Assembly: GCF_049340185.1 (NCBI RefSeq)
Contig: NZ_JBMPPC010000010.1
Location: 1-64,000, forward strand
Reading direction: 5' to 3'
DNA length: 64,000 bases
Source of the DNA: Undibacterium sp049340185
GTDB taxonomy: Bacteria > Pseudomonadota > Gammaproteobacteria > Burkholderiales > Burkholderiaceae_D
The position numbers and the translations under genes are program-made. This document shows, in pieces, positions 9,269 through 18,169 of this stretch (positions within the stretch are counted from its first letter, which is position 1; each line of letters begins with the position of its first letter). A model generated the notes under the pieces. The model had not been told where the DNA came from and did no database searches. It saw only the letters and a list, made by a program, of their open reading frames with translations.

Positions 9269-9913
9269 ATGAATTACCGAAATATCGCTTATCTGCTGAA
9301 TCTGATGGTCTGTCTGTTCCTGCTACAAGGATGCGCAAGTCCGGCACCTGTCAAACAAGCCTATGATTTTGGCTCCATACCGGCAAGTGGACCGGCCAGA
9401 TTAAGTGCACCATCAACAGCAACACCGCCAAGCACAACGACTGCAGCGAATTTCGCCATTAGCCTCGCTGACATCAATACCCCGGCATCGTTAGACGGCA
9501 CGGCCATGCTATATCGCCTGGAATACGACAACGCACAGCAAACACGACCGTATTCTCTGCATCGCTGGAGCATGCCACCGGCGCAATTGCTGGCGCAACG
9601 TTTAAAAGCGCGCATCGCCGACGCTGGCGGCAGCGTCGTATCGTCTCGCGATGGGGTCAATAACTTGCCGCTGCTACAAATCGATCTCGATGAGTTCTCA
9701 CAAGTTTTTAGCTCCGGCTCGGCAAGTACTGCACAAATCCAACTCCGCGCAAGCGTAATCAAAGGACGCACGCTACTTGCGCAGCGCAGTTTTAGTCAGC
9801 AGATCGCCTCATCTAGCGCCGATGCGCCCGGTGGCGCCAAGGCGATGATGAACGCCAGCGATGCCGTCATCGCCGACCTGCTGGCATGGCTGAATACTCT
9901 GGCACTGCGCTAG
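9269..9913 (+). CDS. ABC-type transport auxiliary lipoprotein (PqiC-like)
   Basis: A 214-residue lipoprotein: signal peptide with lipobox LLQGC (Cys about residue 22), then an ABC_trans_aux-like domain with LYRLEYDNAQQTRPYSLHRW and LLQIDLDEFSQVF. Related proteins (PqiC) sit at the outer membrane and partner MCE proteins. AAGGAA lies before the ATG. It follows the MCE gene by 74 bases in the same direction, so it probably completes the same transporter. No MlaC-type periplasmic carrier gene is next to this set. Confidence 0.85.
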   Translation: MNYRNIAYLLNLMVCLFLLQGCASPAPVKQAYDFGSIPASGPARLSAPSTATPPSTTTAANFAISLADINTPASLDGTAMLYRLEYDNAQQTRPYSLHRWSMPPAQLLAQRLKARIADAGGSVVSSRDGVNNLPLLQIDLDEFSQVFSSGSASTAQIQLRASVIKGRTLLAQRSFSQQIASSSADAPGGAKAMMNASDAVIADLLAWLNTLALR

Positions 9914-10025
9914 TCGCTACTTGGTTGTTAGCGTTCACTTGTAGACGGATCATTTTTACGCTGATCTTTTTTAAGCTGATCACTTTTCTCTTGTCACACT
10001 CCTTTTATCCCTTACTCAACCGCCG

Positions 10026-11183
10026 ATGGAAGAAAACAGTATCAGCACTGATCCGACTACCTCGTTCGATGAGCTGATCGCCGAACGTCAGGCATCGCCG
10101 TTCGCAAGAGCAGCACTGATGGCGTATCTGTTCCTGATTATGTATGCGAGTCTGTATCCTTTTTCGGGCTGGCAAAACGATAATCTGGCCGCCTTACTGG
10201 ATGTGATTCAGCAATGGCCGCGTTACTGGACAAGCTTCGACGCCCTGACCAATGTGCTGGGCTACATCCCGCTTGGCATGCTGATTGTGTTCGCACTCTA
10301 CCCCGTGTGCCGCCGCAGTGTGTCGGTCGTGATTGCGTCCGCCGGTGGTGCACTGCTGTCAGCGACGATGGAGATCACGCAGTACTTTCTGCCGAGCCGC
10401 GTCACTTCCCTGCTCGATTTTTTAACCAATGCGGGCGGCTCCATTATTGGCGCCATCATCGGCGCACTCATGATTCCGCTCTTACTGGAAAAAGGCCGCC
10501 TGCGTTTATTGCGAAAGCGCTGGCTGTATACCGAAGCCAGCAGAGAAATTCTGGTGCTGAGCCTGTGGCCGATGGCGCAGATTTATCCACAAGCGTATTT
10601 ATTCGGACTGGGGCAAATCCTGCCCATCCTGTCGTTCTGGATCAACGATTTTTTTGACTTGTCGATTGATATCAGCAGCCTCCTGATCAACGACATCGAC
10701 CTGAGCCCTGAGCAATTTTTACTCGCAGAGACGATTATTACGGCTTGTGGTTGTACCGGCGCGGTCTTAATCGCCTTATCCATCTTGAACCGTCATGCGC
10801 CCAAAGTTCGCCTGGCAGGATTACTGTTAGTCGCCGCCATTTGCGCCAAGGCGCTGGCAAGCGCACTCTTGTTTAAACCGGAATTCGCCTTCACCTGGCT
10901 GACTCCCGGTGCGCAAGGCGGCCTGGTGATTGCCGCGATCATGCTGTATGGCTTTTCATTTGCACCTCATCATGTGCAGCGACGCTTAGCGATCCTGATG
11001 TTGGGAATTAGTTTGACCGTTGTGAATCTGGTGCCGATCAACCCTTATTTCATCGTCACACTACAGACCTGGGTGCAAGGTAAATTCTTGAACTTCAACG
11101 GAGCCGCGCAGTTTTTATCCTTGTTATGGCCATTCCTGACGCTTTGGATTTTGCTCAGCAGAAAATTACCTGAACGCAAGTAA
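10026..11183 (+). CDS. VanZ-family integral membrane protein
   Basis: A 385-residue protein with about nine or ten hydrophobic segments. The N-terminal half has VanZ features: YPFSGW, ALTNVLGYIPLGMLIVFALYP, EITQYFLPSRVTSLLDFLTN. The second half is a set of membrane helices without a motif I recognise. VanZ homologues are linked to glycopeptide resistance or envelope functions, but most have no known role. It lies 112 bases after the lipoprotein gene in the same direction. The function is unknown. Confidence 0.8.
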   Translation: MEENSISTDPTTSFDELIAERQASPFARAALMAYLFLIMYASLYPFSGWQNDNLAALLDVIQQWPRYWTSFDALTNVLGYIPLGMLIVFALYPVCRRSVSVVIASAGGALLSATMEITQYFLPSRVTSLLDFLTNAGGSIIGAIIGALMIPLLLEKGRLRLLRKRWLYTEASREILVLSLWPMAQIYPQAYLFGLGQILPILSFWINDFFDLSIDISSLLINDIDLSPEQFLLAETIITACGCTGAVLIALSILNRHAPKVRLAGLLLVAAICAKALASALLFKPEFAFTWLTPGAQGGLVIAAIMLYGFSFAPHHVQRRLAILMLGISLTVVNLVPINPYFIVTLQTWVQGKFLNFNGAAQFLSLLWPFLTLWILLSRKLPERK

Positions 11184-11273
11184 GCAGGTTTTTTTCTAAA
11201 GCGCCCATGCATCAAGTCTGACTACCTCGCTAGCGTGTATCATACTGGCTCACTTTAGACACACCGACATATC

Positions 11274-11591
11274 ATGGCTGACACTCCCTATTTTGAAAAA
11301 CACGTGTTTTTTTGCATGAACCACCGCGATGACGGTCGCCCCTGCTGCATGGATCGTGGCGCTCAGGCGGCACAAGAGCATGCAAAAAAACGCATCAAGC
11401 AACTTGACCTGAACGGGCACGGCAAGATCCGCATCAACAAAGCAGGCTGCCTGGATCGCTGCGAAGAAGGCCCAGTCATGGTGATCTATCCGCAAGGAAC
11501 CTGGTACACCTTTGTCGATCAATCCGATATTGATGAAATTATCGAGGTCGATCTGGTCGGCGGACGTACTGTTGAACGGTTAAAAATTTAA
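11274..11591 (+). CDS. (2Fe-2S) ferredoxin domain protein
   Basis: A 105-residue thioredoxin-like [2Fe-2S] protein. Candidate cluster ligands are Cys14, Cys24 or Cys25, Cys59 and Cys63 (FFCMNHR, RPCCMDRG, AGCLDRCEEGP). Such small proteins pass electrons, but the partner is not known. Its stop lies two bases before the start of the hydrolase gene, so the two form an operon, a pairing that is common in this lineage as far as I know. Confidence 0.88.
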   Translation: MADTPYFEKHVFFCMNHRDDGRPCCMDRGAQAAQEHAKKRIKQLDLNGHGKIRINKAGCLDRCEEGPVMVIYPQGTWYTFVDQSDIDEIIEVDLVGGRTVERLKI

Positions 11592-11593
11592 GC

Positions 11594-12247
11594 ATGAACG
11601 CCCAAACTGAACATTTCATGATCAGCGGTGCAGTCGGGCAACTCGAATGCGCGCTCGATCTGCCGGATGCCGGACAATTCGCCGCGCCGCGAGGGCTGGC
11701 ACTGGTCGCACATCCGCATCCGCTATTTGGCGGCAGTATGGATAACAAGATCGCCCAGACATTGGCACGCGCCTTTGTCGCGCTTGGCTATGTTGCCGTC
11801 CGCATGAACTTTCGCGGCGTCGGCAAATCCGAAGGCGTCCATGACCATGGCGCTGGCGAAACCGATGACATGGCTCTGCTGCTCACCCATATGCGCCAGC
11901 GCTATCCTGAGCTGCCGCTGGCGCTCGGTGGATTTTCTTTTGGCACCTTTGTGCAGTCACAATTACAGCAACGACTAAACGCACAAGGCAAACCGGCGGA
12001 ACGTCTCGCCCTGATCGGTACCGCTGCAGGAAAATGGCCGATGCCCGACGTCCCTGCAAACACGATACTGATCCATGGCGAACTCGATGACACGATCCCC
12101 TTGCAGGCTGTGTTTGACTGGGCACGTCCGCAGGACATTCCTGTCATCGTGATTCCGGGCGCGGATCATTTTTTTCATCGCAAGCTGCAACATATCAAAA
12201 ACTATGTAGTCAACTTGTGGGATAAACCTGAGATATCTTCAATTTAG
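11594..12247 (+). CDS. Alpha/beta hydrolase
   Basis: A 217-residue cytoplasmic hydrolase. HPHPLFGGSMDNKI near residue 37 is typical of this small subfamily; the nucleophile elbow is GGFSFGT, the acid is in HGELDDTIPL and the histidine in GADHFFHRKL. The substrate is unknown. It starts two bases after the 2Fe-2S protein gene and is co-transcribed with it. Confidence 0.88.
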   Translation: MNAQTEHFMISGAVGQLECALDLPDAGQFAAPRGLALVAHPHPLFGGSMDNKIAQTLARAFVALGYVAVRMNFRGVGKSEGVHDHGAGETDDMALLLTHMRQRYPELPLALGGFSFGTFVQSQLQQRLNAQGKPAERLALIGTAAGKWPMPDVPANTILIHGELDDTIPLQAVFDWARPQDIPVIVIPGADHFFHRKLQHIKNYVVNLWDKPEISSI

Positions 12248-12317
12248 TCATTTATTTCTGCAATTTATTTTCGCATTTATTTTTGTCTTCCCATTAATAC
12301 CGCTCACTACCGATTCA

Positions 12318-13484
12318 ATGAAAAAATTCTTCGCATCACTACTCAGCATCAGCGCACTCGCTACCAGTATTTTCACCGCCCCGGTCGCCACAGCACAAAG
12401 TCTGCCAGCGCCAACGATCGCCGCCAAATCCTGGCTGCTGCTCGACGCGACCAGCAATCAGGTCATCGCCTCGCAAGACCCGACGCTGCGCATAGAGCCT
12501 GCGTCGCTGACCAAGATCATGACCGCCTATCTGGTGTTCACGGCTGTCAAAGAAAAAAAGCTTGATCTCAACCAGAGCGTGAATGTTTCAACCCGCGCCT
12601 GGAAAGTCGACGCCAGTAGCTCAAAAATGTTTATCGAACCCAACAAGCCCGTCACCATCAATGAATTGCTCTATGGACTGATCGTCCAGTCAGGTAATGA
12701 TGCGGCGGTAGCCTTGGCTGAAGCAGTCGCCGGTAGCGAAGACGCATTCGTCGTACAAATGAATCGTGAAGCAGATCGTATCGGTTTGAAATCCAGTCAT
12801 TTCGCCAATCCGCATGGCTTGCCCAGTCCGGAAAATTACTCAACTGCCCAGGATTTATCCACGCTGGCAGCACGCCTGATCGCCGATCATCCTGAGTTTT
12901 ATAAAACGTACTACTCAACCAAAAGCTACACCTACAACAAAATCACACAGCCAAACCGCAACCGCCTGCTGTGGCTGGACCCGACTGTCGACGGCATGAA
13001 AACCGGTCACACCGAAGCCGCAGGATACTGCCTGATCTCCTCGTCCATCCGCCCCAACGGCACAGGCCAGCGCCGCCTGATTTCTGTCGTAACCGGCACC
13101 GCCAGCGATCAGGTACGTGCACAGGAAAGCCTCAAACTATTGAACTGGGGTTTCCTGAATTTCGACACAGTCAAACTCTATGAAAAAGGTCAGGCAATCG
13201 CCACACCAGAAATCTGGAAAGGCACCCAAGCCCAGATCAAAATCGGCTTTAACCGTGATTTGTATGTGACCTTGCCAAAAGGCGCCGCAGCCAAGCTAAA
13301 ACCTGCACTCGAACGCAAAGACCCGCTGGTCGCGCCGATTGCCCTGAACGGCAAAGTCGGCACCGTAAAAATGATGTTAGACGGCAAACCCGTCGCAGAA
13401 TTTCCGGTGCTAGCCCTTGAGCAAGTCGAACAAGCCAGCATCTTCGGACGCGCATGGGATTCGCTGCGATTGCTGTTTAAATAA
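12318..13484 (+). CDS. dacC: D-alanyl-D-alanine carboxypeptidase (PBP5/6 family)
   Basis: A 388-residue periplasmic enzyme that removes the terminal D-Ala of peptidoglycan pentapeptides. A signal peptide covers about residues 1-27. The penicillin-binding motifs are SLTK (Ser63, Lys66), SGN near 125 and KTG near 229. The C-terminal PBP5 domain ends with a short amphipathic helix (IFGRAWDSLRLLFK), the usual membrane anchor. It precedes a D-amino-acid aminotransferase and ybeD, matching the known dac-dat-ybeD-lipB order. A strong terminator follows. The choice between dacA and dacC is by resemblance only. Confidence 0.93.
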   Translation: MKKFFASLLSISALATSIFTAPVATAQSLPAPTIAAKSWLLLDATSNQVIASQDPTLRIEPASLTKIMTAYLVFTAVKEKKLDLNQSVNVSTRAWKVDASSSKMFIEPNKPVTINELLYGLIVQSGNDAAVALAEAVAGSEDAFVVQMNREADRIGLKSSHFANPHGLPSPENYSTAQDLSTLAARLIADHPEFYKTYYSTKSYTYNKITQPNRNRLLWLDPTVDGMKTGHTEAAGYCLISSSIRPNGTGQRRLISVVTGTASDQVRAQESLKLLNWGFLNFDTVKLYEKGQAIATPEIWKGTQAQIKIGFNRDLYVTLPKGAAAKLKPALERKDPLVAPIALNGKVGTVKMMLDGKPVAEFPVLALEQVEQASIFGRAWDSLRLLFK

Positions 13485-13501
13485 TCCAGCCTTTTCAATG
13501 A

Positions 13502-13532
13502 AAAACGGAGCTACTTCAGCTCCGTTTTTTTA
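13502..13532. terminator. Bidirectional Rho-independent terminator
   Basis: AACGGAGCT (13504-13512) pairs with AGCTCCGTT (13518-13526) over a 5-base loop, with A and T runs on the two sides. It lies between dacC (plus) and the ChaN-like gene (minus) and can serve both. Confidence 0.92.
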
Positions 13533-13578
13533 TTTTGAAAATACTTTTTCAGTTATAAAATATTCTTAACTGCATATA

Positions 13579-14457
13579 CTATTTGGCGATCAAAGACTGT
13601 ATTGCTGGTGGTGATGCCGTAGTCGCGCCAAGAAAATAACTACCATCCGGATTTGCACCAAGTTCGGTTTCGATCACTGCGAGTGATCCCGATACTCTTC
13701 GTTTTTTTCCAACCATCGAGGGGGCGCAGGTAGGCTCGGCGCTTTGTCCCGTGCATATCCATGCCATACCGCCATCCGCTACCACATCAAGCGTTACCAC
13801 ACCTGAGGAAACTAAATGCGATCCAAGTGGAACACGCTTCGTCTTTCCCGACTGGTGCACTTGCTTATCGATATGATAGTTACCAACCAGAGTGACGATA
13901 GTGGCATCTGAATATTTTTTCTGTGCACTCTGGATATTCCGGGCCATGATACTGTCTCTCATATTTCCGACATCGCCCTTTTCAGCAACCACAATGGCCC
14001 AATCGTTTGCATCTAAATCCATCGCCACAAGATTCACACTAGCACCGGCATACCTCAATTCACGAATCAGTTTAATCAATTCAAACATGGCGATACTAGA
14101 GCGCCCGTCTTGCATTGATCGCGACCAGAACGGCCCTGATAGTAAATTTCTCTCATCGTTGTAAGTGCCATCTGAATTCAGATATGCATTAATGATTGTT
14201 TGTTCCTCACTGGCGATTTCCATGATGAGTACAACCGGACGCGCCTTTTTTCCGGTGGCGAGTTCGCACACAACACGCCCAACAAATCGTGGAATTTCCT
14301 GTGTCCCATGAATCTCACCGAACATTAACAGTCTTGACTCAGGTAAATTTAGGTTGGTTGTACCAGCGGGACTACATTCGCCAGCATGCGATATATCAGG
14401 CGTCAATGCCAGGGCTAGGGGGATAAAACCAAACATAGCAAAGAGAATTTTTTTCAT
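13579..14457 (-). CDS. Secreted ChaN/TraB-like protein
   Basis: A 292-residue protein with a Sec signal peptide (residues 1-26, ending SHAG). The mature part has LLMFGEIHGTQEIPRFV, VVLIMEIASEEQ, MRDSIMARNI and TLVGNYHIDK, the pattern of the ChaN / TraB / erythromycin-esterase-like superfamily, where Glu and His residues line the site. ChaN binds haem or cobalt-type cofactors in some species, but the activity here is unknown. It is on the opposite strand to the dacC-dat cluster and interrupts it. Two cysteines near the C-terminus (CTGQSAEPTC) may form a disulfide. Confidence 0.65.
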   Translation of the reverse strand: MKKILFAMFGFIPLALALTPDISHAGECSPAGTTNLNLPESRLLMFGEIHGTQEIPRFVGRVVCELATGKKARPVVLIMEIASEEQTIINAYLNSDGTYNDERNLLSGPFWSRSMQDGRSSIAMFELIKLIRELRYAGASVNLVAMDLDANDWAIVVAEKGDVGNMRDSIMARNIQSAQKKYSDATIVTLVGNYHIDKQVHQSGKTKRVPLGSHLVSSGVVTLDVVADGGMAWICTGQSAEPTCAPSMVGKKRRVSGSLAVIETELGANPDGSYFLGATTASPPAIQSLIAK

Positions 14458-14674
14458 AAATTTATGACTAAAAAAGCAATTTACGCATCATGAATTAAGA
14501 CATATGAGGAATGCAAGGTGTTTTATTCAGTCACTAGCTACTTTCTGCACGATCAAATTAGTTACATAAAGCCCAAGACATCATCAAATTCATTCCTAAT
14601 TTGCATAACCTTAGAGTAGCTTCTGTGTAAAAATTTACGCATCCTCTTTTTCACCACCAATAACTGACCACATC

Positions 14675-15520
14675 ATGAATGATCCTCTTGTTTATCTGAA
14701 CGGCAGCCTGACGCCACTCTCTGACGCCAAAATCCCTGTGCTGGATCGTGGCTTTATTTTTGGTGATGGTATTTATGAAGTGATTCCGGTGTACGGGCGG
14801 AAGATGTTTCGCGCTGACCAGCACCTGGCGCGCTTGTTTCGCAGTCTGGCGGCGATTGGTATTCCTAATCCGCATGACAAGGCGGGCTGGCTGGCGCTGA
14901 TTGCGCGGGTTATGGATGCCCATCCCGCTGACGATCAGATGGTGTATCTGCAAGTCACTCGTGGCGTGGCAAAACGTGCGCATGCGTTTCCTCAAGAAGT
15001 CGTGCCTACTGTTTTCATCATGACCAATCCGATTGTGTTGCCAACGGACGCGGTGCGTGCCAAAGGGGTAACTTGCGTGTCGATGGAGGACAAGCGCTGG
15101 TTGCGTTGCGAGATTAAGTCGATCTCGTTGCTGGGTAACGTGCTGGCAGCGCAAAACGCGGCGGAGCACGGTGCGACCGAGAGCATCCAGTTTCGCGATG
15201 GCTTTTTGACCGAGGCATCAGCGTCGAATGTCTGGATCGTCAAAGACGGTGTACTGTCGGGACCGCCAAAAGATAATCTGATACTGGAAGGTATCCGTTA
15301 CGGCCTGATCGAAGAACTGTGCGCCGCGAATGGCATCAGCTTGCAAGCGCGCAAAATTACACGTGAAGAAGTGTTCGCTGCCGATGAAGTATTGTTATCA
15401 TCCGCAACCAAAGAAGTGCTTGCTGTCGTGAAGTTAGACGAGCAGACTATTGGAAAAGGCGTTCCCGGCCCCATCTACCAGGAACTGTATGCGGCCTACC
15501 AGCTAGCGAAAGCCGCTTAA
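14675..15520 (+). CDS. dat: D-amino-acid aminotransferase (class IV)
   Basis: A 281-residue PLP enzyme. The start MNDPLVYLNGSLTPLSDAKI and RGFIFGDGIYEVIPVYGRKMF mark class IV aminotransferases. The catalytic lysine is in RCEIKSISLLGN, and TEASASNVWIV forms the cofactor phosphate site. Known homologues interconvert D-alanine and D-glutamate for peptidoglycan. Its place between a D-Ala carboxypeptidase and ybeD supports that use. It is 17 bases before ybeD, so the two are co-transcribed. Confidence 0.92.
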   Translation: MNDPLVYLNGSLTPLSDAKIPVLDRGFIFGDGIYEVIPVYGRKMFRADQHLARLFRSLAAIGIPNPHDKAGWLALIARVMDAHPADDQMVYLQVTRGVAKRAHAFPQEVVPTVFIMTNPIVLPTDAVRAKGVTCVSMEDKRWLRCEIKSISLLGNVLAAQNAAEHGATESIQFRDGFLTEASASNVWIVKDGVLSGPPKDNLILEGIRYGLIEELCAANGISLQARKITREEVFAADEVLLSSATKEVLAVVKLDEQTIGKGVPGPIYQELYAAYQLAKAA

Positions 15521-15537
15521 TTTTCTGAGTTATTACT

Positions 15538-15828
15538 ATGTCAAACCAAATCCTCCCCCCTGTCGATCCTGCTGAAAGCCTGATTGAGTATCCAAGCGAG
15601 TTCCCGATCAAGATCATGGGGGTAATGCACGACGACTTCGCGCAAACCATGGTGGAATTGGTAACATCGCACGATCCGACTTTTCATGCAGGTAAACTGG
15701 AAATGCGTCCGTCGTCAAAAGGCACGTATCTGGCGCTCACCGTGACTGTCTGGGCTGTCAGCCGTGAACAACTGGATAATTTGTACCGCGAATTGTCTGG
15801 ACATCACATGGTGAAAGTCGTGTTGTAA
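15538..15828 (+). CDS. ybeD: YbeD/DUF493 family protein
   Basis: A 96-residue ACT-like small protein of the YbeD (DUF493) family, with YPSEFPIKIMGVMHDDFAQT and a C-terminus ending SGHHMVKVVL. Its role is unknown, but the family is strongly tied to lipB. Here lipB lies 1.6 kb on, past a LysR and a DUF2917 gene. A terminator follows at 15908. Confidence 0.92.
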   Translation: MSNQILPPVDPAESLIEYPSEFPIKIMGVMHDDFAQTMVELVTSHDPTFHAGKLEMRPSSKGTYLALTVTVWAVSREQLDNLYRELSGHHMVKVVL

Positions 15829-15907
15829 AAAACCGGACTCCTACGTCAGACAATCCGTATCTGTATCCTTATCGGAGTATGACTATACTCCTCCTCAGTA
15901 TAATTTA

Positions 15908-15943
15908 GCCCACTGCGCCAATAAAGCGGAGTGGGCCTTTTTT
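15908..15943 (+). terminator. Rho-independent terminator after ybeD
   Basis: GCCCACTGCGC (15908-15918) pairs with GCGGAGTGGGC (15926-15936) with one G/G mismatch, followed by CTTTTTT. It would end the dat-ybeD transcript before lipB, so lipB needs its own promoter. Confidence 0.85.
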
Positions 15944-15988
15944 ATATGCCTGATCAGGGGAGTATCTGTAATTAAATCATCGCGGTAT

Positions 15989-16873
15989 TTACTTGCCAAT
16001 TTCTTCCAGTAACCAGGCTCGAAACGCTTTAACCTGCGGCTTCTCCATGGCATGCGCTGCGTAAACCAGGTGGTAGGACACCGGACTTGGGATGGCGATA
16101 TCAAATAAACGCACCAGCAGCCCGCTTTCTATATCTGGCCGCACAATCGCATGCCGCCCCAGAGCAATGCCCTGACCGTCCACCGCAGCACGCGACAGAA
16201 TTGAGGCGTCCTGAAACACCAATCCGCTGGTCGGCTCCTCATTATCCAAGCCTGCCGCGCGGAACCAGGGTTCCCACGGCTCCTCATCACAACGCAGCAA
16301 ATGGGACGACGCCAACTCAGCAGGCGTTTTAGGCAATTGCCCTCCGTGATAGTAGGGGCTCACAACCGGGTAATAATAATCACCCATCAGCAACTCGCTC
16401 ACCAGTCCCGGATAATTACCCAGACCAAACCGGATCCCGATATCAATCGACTCACGGCTAAAATCAGAAAGTTGATTACTGGACTGCAAACTTACTTCCA
16501 AATCCGGATAATGCTCAATAAATCGCCCCAGTCGCGGCGACAGCCAGCGCGCTGCAAACGAAGGCAATGCCGTGATCGCCAGTCTTGGCTGCTGCTGCCT
16601 CACCTTCAGCGTCTCAGCCGCTTTGGCAATATCCCCCAGTGCCGTGCGTATCGTGTTGGCGAACTGCTCGCCATCCGGCGTAATCGCAATGCGCTTGCCG
16701 TGGCGGGTGAACAGCGCAACGCCCAGCTCTTCCTCTAAAGCGCGGACCTGATGACTGATCGCACCATGCGTCAGATGTACCTCATCCGCAGCCCGTGAAA
16801 AATTCTGATGTCGTGCCGCTGCCTCAAACGCGCGCAGTGCCGCCAAATTAGGCAAGCGTCGAAAATCGCTCAT
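15989..16873 (-). CDS. LysR-family regulator (GcvA-like)
   Basis: A 294-residue LysR protein: N-terminal winged helix (LAALRAFEAAARHQNFSRAA, LTHGAISHQVRALEEELG) and a C-terminal effector domain. The helix sequence is of the GcvA type. It is divergent from the DUF2917 gene, with 208 bases between; this arrangement is common for LysR regulators and their targets. In E. coli the LysR gene ybeF also sits in the lipB-lipA area, but equivalence is only a suggestion. The effector is unknown. Confidence 0.9.
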   Translation of the reverse strand: MSDFRRLPNLAALRAFEAAARHQNFSRAADEVHLTHGAISHQVRALEEELGVALFTRHGKRIAITPDGEQFANTIRTALGDIAKAAETLKVRQQQPRLAITALPSFAARWLSPRLGRFIEHYPDLEVSLQSSNQLSDFSRESIDIGIRFGLGNYPGLVSELLMGDYYYPVVSPYYHGGQLPKTPAELASSHLLRCDEEPWEPWFRAAGLDNEEPTSGLVFQDASILSRAAVDGQGIALGRHAIVRPDIESGLLVRLFDIAIPSPVSYHLVYAAHAMEKPQVKAFRAWLLEEIGK

Positions 16874-16965
16874 CGCTTTTTGAACTCCGTTTTGTTGTGG
16901 ATCAAACGCATTGCAATCACATCTCTATGTGAATTAAATTAGCAAACAATTCAAAAATTACTCGT

Positions 16966-16994
16966 TTTGCATATCCAATTTGAGCGCCTACAAT
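16966..16994 (+). promoter_or_regulatory. Candidate promoter of the DUF2917 gene
   Basis: TTTGCA (16966-16971) and TACAAT (16989-16994) are 17 bases apart. The -10 matches 5 of 6 and the -35 matches 4 of 6. The pair lies in the divergent spacer next to the LysR gene, so the regulator could act here. Confidence 0.5.
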
Positions 16995-17081
16995 GCTTTT
17001 ATCGCAGCGCAACAAATGATTTTCACTCTCTGCAAATCACGATGACGCTGATTTTAATGCCACAAAGCAAGGAGTTTTGAA

Positions 17082-17420
17082 ATGACAAATAATTTCGCAA
17101 AACCATCTTACACCATTCCTTCCGGTGACACCGTTTCCGGCATGCTGGAACAAGCACGCCGCATCGAGATCGCGTGCGGTCGCGTCTGGCTGACGATTGC
17201 CGGTGAAGAGCATGATTTCTGGTTGTCTGCCGGTGATACAGTCAATCTGCCAGCAAACCGCCTGATCGTGATCGAATCGGATCAGCAAGCAAGTTTGATT
17301 GAATTATCCAATGTCGTCGAAGCGACTACTGGCTCAAGTATGCAGCAGCACACATCACTGAACGTAGCCAGCTATTTGCAAAAACTGTCGCAAAAGTTGC
17401 GCGACCAAGTATTTGCCTGA
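17082..17420 (+). CDS. DUF2917 domain protein
   Basis: A 112-residue cupin-like small protein with the DUF2917 pattern IEIACGRVWLTIAGEEHDFWLSAGDTVNLP. AAGGAG lies 7 bases before the ATG. No function is known. It is divergent from a GcvA-like LysR gene; I recall this pairing as frequent in Burkholderiales. Confidence 0.85.
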   Translation: MTNNFAKPSYTIPSGDTVSGMLEQARRIEIACGRVWLTIAGEEHDFWLSAGDTVNLPANRLIVIESDQQASLIELSNVVEATTGSSMQQHTSLNVASYLQKLSQKLRDQVFA

Positions 17421-17470
17421 TTCTCTGCAATTGCGAACGGCAAGGGCGCGAACTGTTAAACTAGCGCCCT

Positions 17471-18157
17471 ATGCCAGAAAATAGCTCAGAAAACATTTTA
17501 GAACTCAGCCTGTCTTCAAACGCGCCCAGAATTCTGCGCCGCGGTCTTGAAGATTATCAAGCCAGCTTCGATGCAATGCGCGCCTTTACCGATGCACGCA
17601 GCGCCGATACCCCCAATGAATTCTGGATCGTCGAACATCCTCCCGTATTCACTCTGGGCCTTGCTGCGGATCAGTCGCATGTTCTGGCCCCCAATCACAT
17701 TCCCGTCGTACAAACCGATCGCGGTGGCGAAGTCACCTACCATGGCCCCGGCCAGGTCGTGATTTATCTCATGATGGATCTGCGCCGCAGCCATCCCAAG
17801 GCACGCCTGTTTGCACGTGAATTTGTGAATAAGATAGAACAAGCCGTGATCGACACCCTGGCAGCGTATAATCTTGCTGGTGAGCGCAAGGTCGGCGCGC
17901 CGGGCATCTATGTCAGCAATGGCGAATTTGCCGGAGCCAAAATTGCTGCACTAGGACTTAAAGTGCGTGGCAACGGCTGTACGTATCACGGCGTGTCATT
18001 GAATGTCGACATGGATCTGACGCCATTCTCATGGATCAATCCTTGCGGTTATGCCGGTCTGGCCACCGTCGATATGAAAACGCTGGGTGTCTGCGCAGCA
18101 CTGGACGATGTCCAGAACACCCTCGCTCACCATTTGCAAGACCTTTTGACTTCGTAA
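17471..18157 (+). CDS. lipB: Octanoyl-[acyl carrier protein]:protein octanoyltransferase
   Basis: A 228-residue cytoplasmic enzyme that moves octanoyl groups from ACP to lipoyl domains. RGGEVTYHGPGQ is at residues 84-95, the catalytic lysine is Lys157 in GAKIAA, and the nucleophile is Cys192 in NPCGYAG. The length is normal. The gene ends 12 bases before lipA, so both lipoylation steps are co-expressed. Confidence 0.96.
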   Translation: MPENSSENILELSLSSNAPRILRRGLEDYQASFDAMRAFTDARSADTPNEFWIVEHPPVFTLGLAADQSHVLAPNHIPVVQTDRGGEVTYHGPGQVVIYLMMDLRRSHPKARLFAREFVNKIEQAVIDTLAAYNLAGERKVGAPGIYVSNGEFAGAKIAALGLKVRGNGCTYHGVSLNVDMDLTPFSWINPCGYAGLATVDMKTLGVCAALDDVQNTLAHHLQDLLTS

Positions 18158-18169
18158 TTACTCAGCACC

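Noticed and set aside
14478..14642. 12-bp direct repeat AATTTACGCATC at 14478-14489 and 14631-14642
   Set aside because: Could hint at an insertion near the ChaN-like gene, but the copies do not flank that gene and the spacing (153 bp) has no evident meaning.
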